From Desulfobacterales bacterium (GTDB lineage Bacteria > Desulfobacterota > Desulfobacteria > Desulfobacterales > JAUCGF01), in contig JAOZRC010000068.1 in the NCBI GenBank assembly GCA_029940345.1, positions 1 to 13,919 of the forward strand: a stretch of 13,919 nt of DNA, read 5' to 3'. Of the stretch, positions 1 to 7,606 are shown piece by piece. The notes under the pieces were generated by a model. It had not been told where the DNA came from. It did no database searches and saw nothing but the letters and a program-made list of their open reading frames with translations. Within the stretch, counting starts at the first letter, position 1; the number at the start of each line of letters is the position of its first letter. Made by a program: the position numbers and the translations under genes.

Positions 1-2
1 CG

Positions 3-92
3 CATGCGGCCAAACAATGCGGCTTGGAACGTCAGGCGTTGCAACAGATTATGCGGCGCTATGATATCAAGGCGGATGCGTTTAGGCGTTGA
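3..92 (+). CDS. C-terminal end of a sigma-54-dependent response regulator (partial, 5' end outside window)
   Basis: An open frame runs in from the left edge and stops with TGA at 90-92. The 29 visible residues begin HAAKQCGLERQALQQIMRRY and end DAFRR. This looks like the Fis-type helix-turn-helix that closes NtrC-family regulators: an Ala-Ala start, a Gly-Leu turn, a recognition helix, then a basic Arg-Arg-Tyr and a short tail. In that family the domain binds enhancer DNA and the preceding AAA+ domain drives sigma-54 RNA polymerase. Only the DNA-binding tail is present, so target and partner kinase are unknown. It is on the opposite strand from the REC-PAS genes at the right end. Confidence 0.68.
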   Translation, partial: HAAKQCGLERQALQQIMRRYDIKADAFRR

Positions 93-455
93 GGCAGTGA
101 AGGTATACTCTCAAAAGCTATAATTTGTGATTTTAAGGTGCGGATTTCATGTGTCAGTGTTCAGGTGTCAGGACGTTTGCGCTAAAGACTGAAACCTGAA
201 CAATGAAACCATAATTTTGAAAATAACAGATTATGACCTTGCCGAGTGTAGGTTGTCAACACCTACCGGGGTCCCCAAAATCATATTATAGTATTCCAAT
301 TATTTTGATCTGAGGCAATTTTTTTATAGATTTTATTACCATCATCTGATATTTGCCTCTTTATTTATGTCAGTATTTTTTTTTTGATTAAATGAAGAGG
401 ATTTATGAAAATATCAGAATATGATTTTCGGCTACCCACATAAGGCGGGACAGAC
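93..455. other. Gene-free intergenic stretch
   Basis: I see no convincing coding frame here. A 9-bp stem TGTTCAGGT (158-166) pairs with ACCTGAACA (194-202) about 65 bp after the upstream stop. It lacks a following T-run on the + strand, so it is at best a weak terminator candidate. The string ATTATAGTATTCCAATT at 285-301 recurs at 13019-13035, where it is one arm of a hairpin repeat. The rest is AT-rich with no recognisable promoter. Confidence 0.5.
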
Positions 456-536
456 GTAGGGTGGGTGGAGTATAACGGAACCCACCATTTATGGCAATTC
501 GGTGCGGTGGGTTCCGTTACACTCTGCCCACCCTAC
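456..536. repeat. 81-bp GTAGGGTGGG palindrome (hairpin repeat)
   Basis: Arms 456-486 and 506-536 are reverse complements at 28 of 31 positions, with a 19-nt loop. The outer ends are GTAGGGTGGG and CCCACCCTAC. The inner stem contains AACGGAACCCACC. The same outer ends occur at 2989-3162, so this belongs to a dispersed palindromic repeat family. It borders the left 30-bp inverted-repeat arm at 541-570. Its function is unknown; it could act as a REP/MITE-like element or an RNA stem-loop. Confidence 0.8.
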
Positions 537-790
537 ATTAAAAAGTGTAAACCGACAAATGAAGGATGCCCAACATATTTTGATAAAATCGTATTTTTTT
601 AAAGGTTTTGTTTGATTTTTTCTGGCCCCAAATGTGTTTAAGCTTTTAATATTACAACGATTCTAAAAATCCAACGGGCTATTGGAACAATGGCTATAAG
701 CTCATATCATAATGCTGGCAGTGCCCACCAGTCAAACTATAGTTCGTCGCAAATGAACTGATAACACTGCTTTATTAATATAGGTAAAAA

Positions 791-1200
791 CTGATTATAA
801 CGGATTTGGGGGAGGTTATGCCGCAGAGCGGCAATGTGATATATAGCTTTTAAGATAAAGCTTTTGGGGTGAGCCGGTGGGACATCGCCAAGTAAAATTG
901 TGTATAATACAAAATGGTTAGCAGGCGATGACCACCCTACATCGAACCCAAAAGCTTTTTCTTAAAGCCTATAGCTTGGGGTTTCAACCCCAAGTCAGTG
1001 ATAATAATATTTTGCGCCCTGAAGGGGCGCGGGATGTGAAACAGATGGGATTAATCATACCACGCCCCTTCAGGGCGCAAACATCATTACCATTCACAAC
1101 CTGTGGTTGAAACCACAGGCTATATTATCAAACCTCTTCGAGGTAAAAATAATAATTTATCTGGTGTGTTATTATTCCCCCCCAAATCCGTTATAATCAG
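791..1200. repeat. 410-bp MITE-like module with perfect 22-bp terminal inverted repeat and nested hairpins
   Basis: Positions 791-812 (starting CTGATTATAACGGATTT) are the exact reverse complement of 1179-1200. Several further palindromes lie inside. Positions 850-868 pair imperfectly with about 946-965 around AAGCTTTTGGG. GGTGGGACATCGCC (874-887) pairs with GGCGATGACCACC (924-936). CTTGGGGTT/AACCCCAAG occupies 975-994. TTTTGCGCCCTGAAGGGGCG (from 1010) pairs with CGCCCCTTCAGGGCGCAAA (ending 1081). CCTGTGGTT/AACCACAGG occupies 1100-1119. A short ORF in this stretch simply reads through the hairpins. The design suggests a composite of REP-like repeats capable of cruciform or RNA folding; no protein is encoded. 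Confidence 0.75.
941..971. repeat. 31-bp dispersed repeat, copy 1
   Basis: This 31-bp string, starting ATCGAACCC and ending TTCTTAAAGCCTA, recurs in direct orientation at 3278-3308 with two mismatches. A partial inverted copy lies at about 850-868. The two direct copies bracket the AAA-ATPase-like gene. Confidence 0.7.
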
Positions 1201-1363
1201 AAGAGATTCAATATTCGGATTCGGTCTTTCAGGAAGCGTTCATTTTGCCTTTTCCAAAAGCGATGATAAAATATAAAAGGTTGAGTTGCCATTTTATTTA
1301 TAATAGGGATGTTAATGAGATCATCATCAGAATCATATCATCATAATCCGAAAGGAGTGTCTG
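1201..1363 (+). other. Leader of the AAA-ATPase-like gene
   Basis: This is non-coding DNA between the 410-bp palindromic module and the start codon. It contains an isolated TATAAT-like hexamer at 1299-1304 but no good -35 at proper spacing. An ATC-rich repeated tract (1320-1349) follows. A strong AGGAG ribosome-binding site at 1353-1357 lies 6 nt before the ATG. The promoter position is only a guess. Confidence 0.35.
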
Positions 1364-2929
1364 ATGCAAAAACTTCAAAAACTGCCCATAGGCAAATCAT
1401 CGTTTGAAAGCATCCGTGAAAGAAATTATCTTTATGTGGATAAAACCCGGCATATTTATCAGATGGCAGATGAAGGTGAATATTATTTTATGTCCCGCCC
1501 GCGCCGGTTCGGCAAATCTTTGACCGTTTCCACATTGCGATGCCTGTTTCAGGGAAAAAAGGAATTATTTGACGGATTGTGGATTACGGAACACGGACAA
1601 TGGGAATGGAAACCGCATCCGGTGATATTGCTGGATTTTAACAGTGTCAGCCATGATACACCGGAGAGTCTGAAACAGAGTCTGCAAAGAGCGCTGCTGA
1701 AAACAGCCGAGGCTTATGATGTGATTTCAGACGCCCCTTTGATAAAAGAGCAATTTAAGGAACTGATTCTGGCCCTTTTTCGTAAAACCGGCAGGCATGT
1801 GGTCATTCTCATTGATGAATATGACAAACCGATTATTGATCATCTTGGACAAGGCGGGACAGCGCTGGAAACCGCCAAATCCAATCGGAATATTCTGAAA
1901 TATTTTCTGGGCGTTATTAAAGACGGGGATGTTGCGACAGCATTACGGTTCGTTTTGATCACCGGCGTATCCAAATTCAGCCGGGTTTCCATTTTTTCGG
2001 AACTCAACAATCTTGAAGATATTACAATGATAAAACCGTATGCAGATATGTTGGGATATACTCAGAATGAACTGGAAAAATTTTTTGAACCTTTCATAAA
2101 GCGGTTAGCCGCAAATACAGATAAAACGGAAGCCGAAGTTTTGAAAAAACTTGAACGGTACTATAATGGCTACCGCTTTTCGAAATACGATATCCGGGTG
2201 TATAATCCGTTTTCGGTTATGTCCGCGCTCAAGTATGAGGATTTTAAGAACTACTGGTTCGAAACCGGCACACCGACATTCCTGGTGAATCTGCTGAATG
2301 AAAATGACTGGTATTTGCCGAAAATTGAAGGCGTGCAGGCCACAGAAGCTGTTTTCAGCGTTTATGAACTCGAAAATCTAAAGCCCGAAGCCCTGATGTT
2401 TCAGACAGGCTACGTTACAATTAAAGACGTAACCGAACGACTTTATACCTTTGGTTATCCCAATCAGGAGGTCAAGACATCGTTTTTGGAAATGCTGTTC
2501 CAGTCCTATACACCGGGGATGCAGAACGGGTCTCAGTTTGCGCTGCTAGCCGGTTATCTGCGTCAGGAACAATTCGAACTGTTTTTCGAAACCATAAGCG
2601 CAATTTTTGCATCAGTACCTTACATACTGGAAACCAAACGCGACGAGGCGTATTTTCACACATTGTTTTATTTCATGGTTTGCGCCTCCGGAGTGAATGC
2701 GCTCAGCGAAATCCTGACCTGTGACGGCCGAATCGATCTGGTTGTCGAATTTTCCGACAAAATATTTCTGATGGAATTCAAGTGCAATCAGAGTGCCGAA
2801 GCCGGAATCAAACAGATTCGCGAAAAAGGCTATGATGATAAATTCAAGCAGAGCGGCAAGAAAATTATTCTCATGGGGATTAATTTCGATACGGAAAAGC
2901 GGAATGTAGCGGAATGGAAAGTGGTTTGA
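1364..2929 (+). CDS. AAA-ATPase-like / PD-(D/E)XK nuclease superfamily protein
   Basis: This 521-residue protein has the architecture of the AAA-ATPase-like (PF09820) plus PDDEXK_9 (PF08011) family. The N-terminus has the family's LPIG.SSFE.IRE...YVDKT opening. A P-loop-like SRPRRFGKSLTVSTL lies at about 44-58, a hydrophobic HVVILIDEYDKP (Walker B-like) at 145-156, and a VLITGVSKFS sensor-like segment at 197-206. The C-terminal nuclease-like core has E449, GRIDLVV (455-461, Asp458) and MEFK (470-473, Glu471 and Lys473), followed by the usual QIREKGYDDKF. All expected core residues are present, so it looks intact. The ATG is supported by AGGAG 6 nt upstream. The family is often highly multicopy in anaerobes and its biological role is unproven. 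It is alone on its strand and lies between inverted repeats. Confidence 0.9.
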   Translation: MQKLQKLPIGKSSFESIRERNYLYVDKTRHIYQMADEGEYYFMSRPRRFGKSLTVSTLRCLFQGKKELFDGLWITEHGQWEWKPHPVILLDFNSVSHDTPESLKQSLQRALLKTAEAYDVISDAPLIKEQFKELILALFRKTGRHVVILIDEYDKPIIDHLGQGGTALETAKSNRNILKYFLGVIKDGDVATALRFVLITGVSKFSRVSIFSELNNLEDITMIKPYADMLGYTQNELEKFFEPFIKRLAANTDKTEAEVLKKLERYYNGYRFSKYDIRVYNPFSVMSALKYEDFKNYWFETGTPTFLVNLLNENDWYLPKIEGVQATEAVFSVYELENLKPEALMFQTGYVTIKDVTERLYTFGYPNQEVKTSFLEMLFQSYTPGMQNGSQFALLAGYLRQEQFELFFETISAIFASVPYILETKRDEAYFHTLFYFMVCASGVNALSEILTCDGRIDLVVEFSDKIFLMEFKCNQSAEAGIKQIREKGYDDKFKQSGKKIILMGINFDTEKRNVAEWKVV

Positions 2930-2988
2930 CATCAGGCATCTTTAATTTGTCGGTTTACACTTTTCGTGATTTGATCGCTTTGCAAAAT

Positions 2989-3162
2989 GTAGGGTGGGCA
3001 ACGTTTTATCACTCTTATGGTTCATAGTTGACAGTTAGGCAAAGCGATGAACTTCGTTAAAGGAAACAGCTTTTGCCCACCGGCTTTGCGGTAAAACGGT
3101 GGGCATCGCCGACAAAGGTTGGCGCTATATACCGGATCAGTTTCCGGCGATGCCCACCCTAC
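2989..3162. repeat. 174-bp GTAGGGTGGGCA inverted-repeat element
   Basis: GTAGGGTGGGCA at 2989-3000 is the exact reverse complement of TGCCCACCCTAC at 3151-3162. An inner hairpin GCCCACCG...CGGTGGGC spans about 3075-3105, followed by GGCATCGCC, which pairs with the GGCGATGCC next to the right end. This is the same family as the palindrome at 456-536. Its right end supplies the stop codon of the coding scrap at 3159-3281, so it probably inserted or recombined there. Confidence 0.75.
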
Positions 3163-3281
3163 GGAAAATTCAACCGCACAGGTTGCAATTTTTCACCGTA
3201 GGCGGATTCCAATGTCTTGCGATACCCTTTGAGTTTGGCTTCTGACTCCGCCAATTTACGTTTGACCGGCGCCAGTCATCG
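3159..3281 (-). pseudogene. Orphan coding fragment (about 38 codons), source gene uncertain
   Basis: On the minus strand an open frame reads LAPVKRKLAESEAKLKGYRK and then TLESAYGEKLQPVRLNFP, with a TAG stop that lies inside the right end of the GTAGGGTGGGCA repeat. The residue composition and codon use look like real coding sequence, not chance. There is no start codon or ribosome-binding site; the frame is closed by TGA at 3276-3278 or just upstream. The Ala-Glu-x-x-Leu-x-x-Tyr pattern is faintly like C-terminal ends of some PD-(D/E)XK proteins, which I cannot confirm. It is best read as a scrap of a gene cut by repeat insertion. Confidence 0.35.
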
Positions 3282-3308
3282 AACCCCAAATCTTTTTCTT
3301 AAAGCCTA
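3278..3308. repeat. 31-bp dispersed repeat, copy 2
   Basis: This copy matches 941-971 in direct orientation at 29 of 31 positions. It ends two bases before the stop codon of the spermidine synthase-like gene on the opposite strand, so it forms the immediate downstream boundary of that gene run. Confidence 0.7.
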
Positions 3309-3310
3309 CA

Positions 3311-4981
3311 TCAATCCGCAAGCCAGCTATCTTTCAGATAGTAATTCAGCAGCACGGGAAACATCAGTGTGTTGACATCTGTATGGGATGAATGCAGTTC
3401 GTTTTTCCCAAAAACAAGGGCGCTTTGGAAAACTTCATCGGTAAGGTAGCGGGTGGGAACCTTAATTTGCATTCTTGTAATTTTTGCATCAATTTTCGCC
3501 GGGGGCACGCTGTCTTTCCACACCAGAAACCATCCCCATTCACCGAAACTCGGAACATTCTCATGAAACGGAATAGCGTGCAGTCGTGCGGCTTCAAGCG
3601 TTCTTTTAATACAGAGATAACTTTCGCGGGCGTGATAAGGCGAAGTCGCTTGCAAAGCGATAACACCTGTGTCGGTCAGAACCCGTCTTAGTTTCATGTA
3701 AAACACGGTGGAGTAAAGTTTGACCAACTCAATGGAAGACGGATCAGGCAGATCGATGATAACAATATTCCATTTTCCTTTGACTTTTGAAAGAAAGCGG
3801 TCCGCATCAATATTAATAATCCTGACGGATGCGATCTTTTCGGTTTGGGGCAGTCCGGTTTTGTTATCTTTCTTCCCGGTTTCCTGAAATACAGGCTGCG
3901 GGTCTCCCCAAGTCAGACCTGCGGCAATCATGCTGACTACACGGGCATCATCAAAAGCGTCCCGGTTCAATTTGCGGAAAACCGGATGGCTCGCCCCCAG
4001 TTTTGTCATTTCCGGGTCCATATCAACCAGTAGGATGTCATCCACATCGCCATATTTGAGTACTTCACGCAACGCCAATCCGTCACCTCCGCCAAGAATC
4101 AGAACCCGCCGGCGGTTCTGCGCCAGGTTCATGGCCGGATGAACCAGGAGTTCATGGTAGCGTTGCTCATCCATGCTGCTGAACTGGAGGTTGCCGTTAA
4201 TATAAAAGCGATATTCATCTAACGGGCGGTCGCGGGTCATGACGAGATGCTGGTACGCAGTAGTCTTGGAAAAGACGATGGGGTCATCATACAGTTTTTG
4301 TTCCAGGCGTATGACCCAGCTCCGATTATAGTGAAACCCCATGAAAAGAGCGACTGCGGTGATTATAATCAACGTGCTGATTAAATTCTTGTTGATAATA
4401 AATCCGCGATGCCGGAAATAAGCGTAAGTGGTCACCGCGATGGTGAAATTCACGCCTGACATGATGAAGCCGGATTCGGTGAGCGGAAATTTTCGCAGAA
4501 GTACAAACACCCATAATAAAGCGCCTACGAGGCTGCCGATATAATCCGCGGCAAAAACGCTCTCAATATTGAGACTGAGTTTTTCAGCGTATTGCGCGTT
4601 AATACGCATGACCACAGGAATTTCAAGGCCGATCAGAAATCCGATGGACATGACGAAAAAGTACTGGGCCAGTATGAAATGAGTCATCACACCGTAAGCC
4701 CAGTAAGTGGCTATAGGCGCATACCCGCCGATGAGAGCTAAGAAGATTTCAATTAAAATGAATTTTTCGATGAGCCGTTGGTCTTTAAAATATTTCTGAA
4801 CCTTGGCGGCCACGCCCATCATAAAAAGCATCAGTCCGATAACAATGCTGTATTGCTCGATACTGTTGCCGAGAAGATACGCCCCCATAGCGCCCTGAAT
4901 ATACTCCAAAACCAATCCGGTGGCACCGGTTGCGAACATACTGGAGCCGAGTAGAAATGTCGCCGGATTAAATCGGAACAT
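3311..4981 (-). CDS. Membrane-anchored spermidine synthase-like aminopropyltransferase
   Basis: This 556-residue protein has about seven hydrophobic segments in residues 8-215, then a soluble spermidine/spermine synthase-type Rossmann methyltransferase-fold domain. Visible family marks are YQHLVMT (243-249), LDEYRFYINGNLQFSS (254-269), DEQRYHELLVHPAM (271-284), the nucleotide-binding GGGDG (297-301), VDMDP (319-323) and the active-site-like DLPDPSS (410-416). It is longer than cytosolic SpeE (about 290 aa) because of the membrane part. It also has a polar insert at about 358-384 and an unassigned C-terminal tail after about 490. By family it would transfer an aminopropyl group from decarboxylated SAM to a polyamine-like acceptor; the real substrate is unknown. 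No SpeD is in view. The ATG has only a weak Shine-Dalgarno and overlaps a 30-codon ORF by 14 nt, suggesting coupling. It is the last gene of the run. Confidence 0.88.
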   Translation of the reverse strand: MFRFNPATFLLGSSMFATGATGLVLEYIQGAMGAYLLGNSIEQYSIVIGLMLFMMGVAAKVQKYFKDQRLIEKFILIEIFLALIGGYAPIATYWAYGVMTHFILAQYFFVMSIGFLIGLEIPVVMRINAQYAEKLSLNIESVFAADYIGSLVGALLWVFVLLRKFPLTESGFIMSGVNFTIAVTTYAYFRHRGFIINKNLISTLIIITAVALFMGFHYNRSWVIRLEQKLYDDPIVFSKTTAYQHLVMTRDRPLDEYRFYINGNLQFSSMDEQRYHELLVHPAMNLAQNRRRVLILGGGDGLALREVLKYGDVDDILLVDMDPEMTKLGASHPVFRKLNRDAFDDARVVSMIAAGLTWGDPQPVFQETGKKDNKTGLPQTEKIASVRIINIDADRFLSKVKGKWNIVIIDLPDPSSIELVKLYSTVFYMKLRRVLTDTGVIALQATSPYHARESYLCIKRTLEAARLHAIPFHENVPSFGEWGWFLVWKDSVPPAKIDAKITRMQIKVPTRYLTDEVFQSALVFGKNELHSSHTDVNTLMFPVLLNYYLKDSWLAD

Positions 4982-5060
4982 GCGTTTTCTTCAAGGCCGG
5001 ATGCGCAAGGAATTTATCGATATCTCCCAATTTGTGAAAGTCTGGCGGTCGAGGCTGCAT
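4968..5060 (-). CDS. 30-residue ORF between the DUF350 and spermidine synthase-like genes
   Basis: The ATG directly abuts the TGA of the DUF350 gene (TGAATG), and the ORF overlaps the start of the spermidine synthase-like gene by 14 nt. The peptide begins MQPRPPDFHKLGDIDKFLAH and ends PALKKTHVPI. Three readings are possible: a small translationally coupled protein, a coupling leader with no function as a peptide, or the true N-terminus of the synthase displaced by a frameshift. The peptide runs into the synthase's own FRFNPATF region. The composition is plausible for real protein, but its length prevents a firm call. Confidence 0.35.
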   Translation of the reverse strand: MQPRPPDFHKLGDIDKFLAHPALKKTHVPI

Positions 5061-5921
5061 TCACATAACCGCACTGATAATCACGGCAATAGCGATCATG
5101 CCTGCTTGCGTCACCACTAAAGCAGCTACGTTTTGATCTCTTACCACTTCTGTGGCTATAAAGGCTCTGGGCAGGAAAAGCCATTCGATCGCTTTTTTAA
5201 ACAGAAATAAGAGTACAATTCCATATACGGTGTAGAGGGCGAAAGAGATCATATCTGCCGCCCAACCCATAGACGACCCGGCGATGCTGCCCCGCAAAAT
5301 GATACCCAAAGCCACTATTACACCAGCCAGGGCGACGCCTGCGGCAACATTGCCTTTTTTGATTTCAGCTTTCACATGAAAGGGACTGATGATTTCATAG
5401 CAATAACCGCAAAGAAGAAGCGCCGCCTGCCCCAAAATAAAGAACACAATAGCGCTAATCAGTCCAAGAATAATATTGTCCGATGTACCTGTAAAAGCCC
5501 CGTTAAGAACGAAACCGGTGGCAATGTACATGCCGCACTCGGCCAAGCCCACAGCCGTATTTCCCTGACCGGCCTCTTTATCATTATCGATACCGGCCAG
5601 CATCACCCGATCATTCAGCGTACGGCAGGCAAACAGACACACGGTGATGACTACGCCGTCAACCCAAAGCGCAAGCATATCAGCAGCGAAACCGGCTCCG
5701 GATCCGGAAAGCGTTCCCGCAAAGGCAATGGCATAAGCCAGGTACAAGCCGCTTCTGCGAAAACCTATGGCAGCGTTGCTCTTTTCCCGGATTTCATAAT
5801 CGTCATCAATGGCAACTGTCCGCTTATCCGCGATTTTCTTGGCAATGACAATGAAAAATAAAGTGATGACGGCATAAACTGCACCCAGGCCGAAATTGGC
5901 GAATAATTGACTTAATGGCAT
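5061..5921 (-). CDS. DUF350 (YjfL-like) integral membrane protein, four-repeat form
   Basis: This 286-residue membrane protein has about eight hydrophobic segments. It contains four copies of the DUF350 signature, an acidic or basic turn followed by Asn-x-Ala and a Gly 9-10 residues later: N49-G58 (NAAIGFRRSG), N121-G130 (NTAVGLAECG), N191-G200 (NVAAGVALAG) and N264-G274. YjfL-type proteins carry half this number, so this is a duplicated, tandem DUF350. The function is not established; the family recurs beside SpeE-like, PspA-like and ATP-grasp genes and is thought to act in the envelope. I chose the ATG at 5921 because GGAGG lies about 5 nt upstream; the alternative TTG at 5936 would bury that site. 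A lipoprotein gene precedes it by about 80 bp. Confidence 0.85.
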   Translation of the reverse strand: MPLSQLFANFGLGAVYAVITLFFIVIAKKIADKRTVAIDDDYEIREKSNAAIGFRRSGLYLAYAIAFAGTLSGSGAGFAADMLALWVDGVVITVCLFACRTLNDRVMLAGIDNDKEAGQGNTAVGLAECGMYIATGFVLNGAFTGTSDNIILGLISAIVFFILGQAALLLCGYCYEIISPFHVKAEIKKGNVAAGVALAGVIVALGIILRGSIAGSSMGWAADMISFALYTVYGIVLLFLFKKAIEWLFLPRAFIATEVVRDQNVAALVVTQAGMIAIAVIISAVM

Positions 5922-6001
5922 GTTCCACCTCCCCAATAGTTATTTTATAGTTTATTGAATGACAGCAACTCGACTGTTCGTCATTCTATCTTCAACATTC
6001 A

Positions 6002-7606
6002 TCATTTGCCTTTCCCTCCAGGACCACCTCCGCGTCTCGCAGGCCCCGCCCCTCGTACAGAAGCCGTTTGGGCTTTAAATCCGCCTCTTTTTGCAAAATC
6101 AGATTTCATATAGCGGCTGTTTGTGCGGGAATCGCTTCCGAAGGTGCCATAAAGCGGAGCCGCTTTGCTGCCACCGCCGTAATAGGGTTTTCGGTTACGG
6201 TATTTCCCGCGCCAGCGCTCCCAGTCGCTGCGATAATAATAGTGACCTGATCCGCGGTTTAAAAAAGCGTAAGCACCTAAAAAATACCAGAATTTATCAC
6301 CAGTGGCGCTGTCTGTGCGCCATTTTCCATAACGCTTGTCGCCCACGAACGCCATTCCCGGCGGTGATGCTTCTTTGGTGCGCTCTTTTTCAAAAAAGCC
6401 ATAGGGTTTACTGACAATTTCCATGCCTAAATAATCATAATAATCGTAATAATCCTCTTCGTCGATTTCCTGCCAATCCGTATTTTCCTGTGCGCCATTT
6501 TTAGTGACCAGGTATTTGTGATAGGCTTTGGGAAATACGTTTTCGATCCAAAATTCAGCATGGCTATCCCCGTGCGACCAGTTTTGTTTCGGATTGATTT
6601 TGAGGCTATTCCAGTAATTTTTCGGAATATGTATTTTTATTCCCCGGTTATTGATGTAACTCGCAGGCATTGTGTTTGGTTTTAACTTAGCGAAAAAAGC
6701 ATAAACTTTATAATCGACTTTGCCAGGCGGATAAATATATTTATGTTCTTTCCAGTAATCAGAATATTCATCCCACGATGATCGCCCCACCTTTACATAG
6801 TAATCAATACGCATATCTGTCAGAATTTTAGTATAGCTTTGGGACAATTCATTAATTTCAGCCCGATATTCCTTATCTTTTTGGGTTAACGTCTCAAGAT
6901 TGTTTTTGACGCTTTCGGTGGTCAAAAAGAGATACGCATAATCCGTGTTGCCCTCAGACGTGTGCTGTTTAAGTCGTTTCTGGGAACTAACCAGGGCGTG
7001 GGAGGAGTTTTGCTGCAACTCTTTAAGCGGTGTAAATCGCTCATCAATGTCGTCACTGCGTTTAGGAAAAGCTTTTTGGGCTTTGGGGATAAAATCTTCT
7101 TCCAGCTTATCAATCAGCAGATCAATTTCACCAAGCTCGGCAGCAGCCTTTTCGACCAATTGAGGGCACTCTTTTTGGATGCGTTTCAGTTCGGCCATCC
7201 TTTGGGTCGGTGCTTTCGCAATATTCAACGCTTTACGAATTGCCCGATCAACTGTTTTGATTCCGATCCAAAGCTCACCGGCTTTTTCTTTTTTATTTTC
7301 TTTTAACAAAGCTGAAATTTTGCCTTGAGTAACCTCTTTTTCAGCATTTTTCAGTTTAGCATAAGCTTCATCAAAGCGATTCTCCCAATGTTCCCGTTGG
7401 GCGTAAACGGCAAAGAAAGTGAATTCATCGGTCGTTAGAAATTTCACGTACTTCGCCTTGTGTTTGTCAACAACCTTGCGAGCGGCGGTAATTTGTTCCG
7501 TCTTGCGTTCGGCCTCTTCTTTCACGTCCGCAGGAAGACCGCAACCGACCGCAAAAAATAAAAAGATGCAAATCAACCGAATAGCATATAAACATTTAGG
7601 TTTCAT
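6002..7606 (-). CDS. Large lipoprotein with coiled-coil-like middle and Tyr/Gly-rich C-terminal half
   Basis: This 534-residue protein starts MKPKCLYAIRLICIFLFF, a lipoprotein signal peptide with the lipobox A-V-G-Cys22. Residues about 28-260 are rich in Lys, Glu, Ala and Leu and likely form long helices or coiled coils. Residues about 280-500 are aromatic-rich, with YDYYDY, YYYRSDWERWRGKYRNRKPYYGGG and YGTFGSDSRTNSRY. The tail is basic Gly/Arg-rich, with AKRGGFK near 505-511 and a Gly-rich end. The RYGKW...TG.KFW and RGGF elements faintly recall DUF1190 proteins (YgiB/YjfM), which can neighbour DUF350 genes; this is a memory-based resemblance. The ATG at 7606 is preceded by AGGAGGG about 9 nt away; upstream in-frame starts would spoil the signal peptide. 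Predicted to be membrane-attached in the envelope; its function is unknown. Confidence 0.78.
   Translation of the reverse strand: MKPKCLYAIRLICIFLFFAVGCGLPADVKEEAERKTEQITAARKVVDKHKAKYVKFLTTDEFTFFAVYAQREHWENRFDEAYAKLKNAEKEVTQGKISALLKENKKEKAGELWIGIKTVDRAIRKALNIAKAPTQRMAELKRIQKECPQLVEKAAAELGEIDLLIDKLEEDFIPKAQKAFPKRSDDIDERFTPLKELQQNSSHALVSSQKRLKQHTSEGNTDYAYLFLTTESVKNNLETLTQKDKEYRAEINELSQSYTKILTDMRIDYYVKVGRSSWDEYSDYWKEHKYIYPPGKVDYKVYAFFAKLKPNTMPASYINNRGIKIHIPKNYWNSLKINPKQNWSHGDSHAEFWIENVFPKAYHKYLVTKNGAQENTDWQEIDEEDYYDYYDYLGMEIVSKPYGFFEKERTKEASPPGMAFVGDKRYGKWRTDSATGDKFWYFLGAYAFLNRGSGHYYYRSDWERWRGKYRNRKPYYGGGSKAAPLYGTFGSDSRTNSRYMKSDFAKRGGFKAQTASVRGAGPARRGGGPGGKGK

Larger units (their letters stand above)
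541..2964. mobile_element. Candidate inverted-repeat-bounded unit carrying the AAA-ATPase-like/PD-(D/E)XK gene
   Basis: Positions 541-570 and 2935-2964 are inverted repeats matching at 28 of 30 positions; each contains AAAAGTGTAAACCGACAAAT or its complement. The right arm starts 6 bp after the stop codon of the only gene inside. Just outside each arm lies a GTAGGGTGGGC motif, directed inward on the left and about 24 bp further out on the right. No transposase is encoded and I see no clear target-site duplication. It may be a non-autonomous transposable unit, or a gene that has accumulated family repeats on both sides. The inverted repeat is seen directly; mobility is inferred. Confidence 0.45.

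Noticed and set aside
928..1110. 60-codon ORF in the left intergenic region
   Set aside because: It reads straight through the palindromes of the 791-1200 module, has no ribosome-binding site and its composition follows the repeats.
2612..2932. 106-codon ORF opposite the nuclease-like gene
   Set aside because: It is the antisense shadow of a well-supported PD-(D/E)XK coding region.
541..2964. Complete insertion sequence
   Set aside because: No transposase or recognisable DDE/HUH/serine recombinase motif is encoded; the gene is a P-loop/nuclease-like protein, so only a non-autonomous or gene-carrying unit is claimed.
5376..5861. 161-codon plus-strand ORF
   Set aside because: It lies fully inside the DUF350 gene on the other strand, has no start signal and shows no protein-like pattern.
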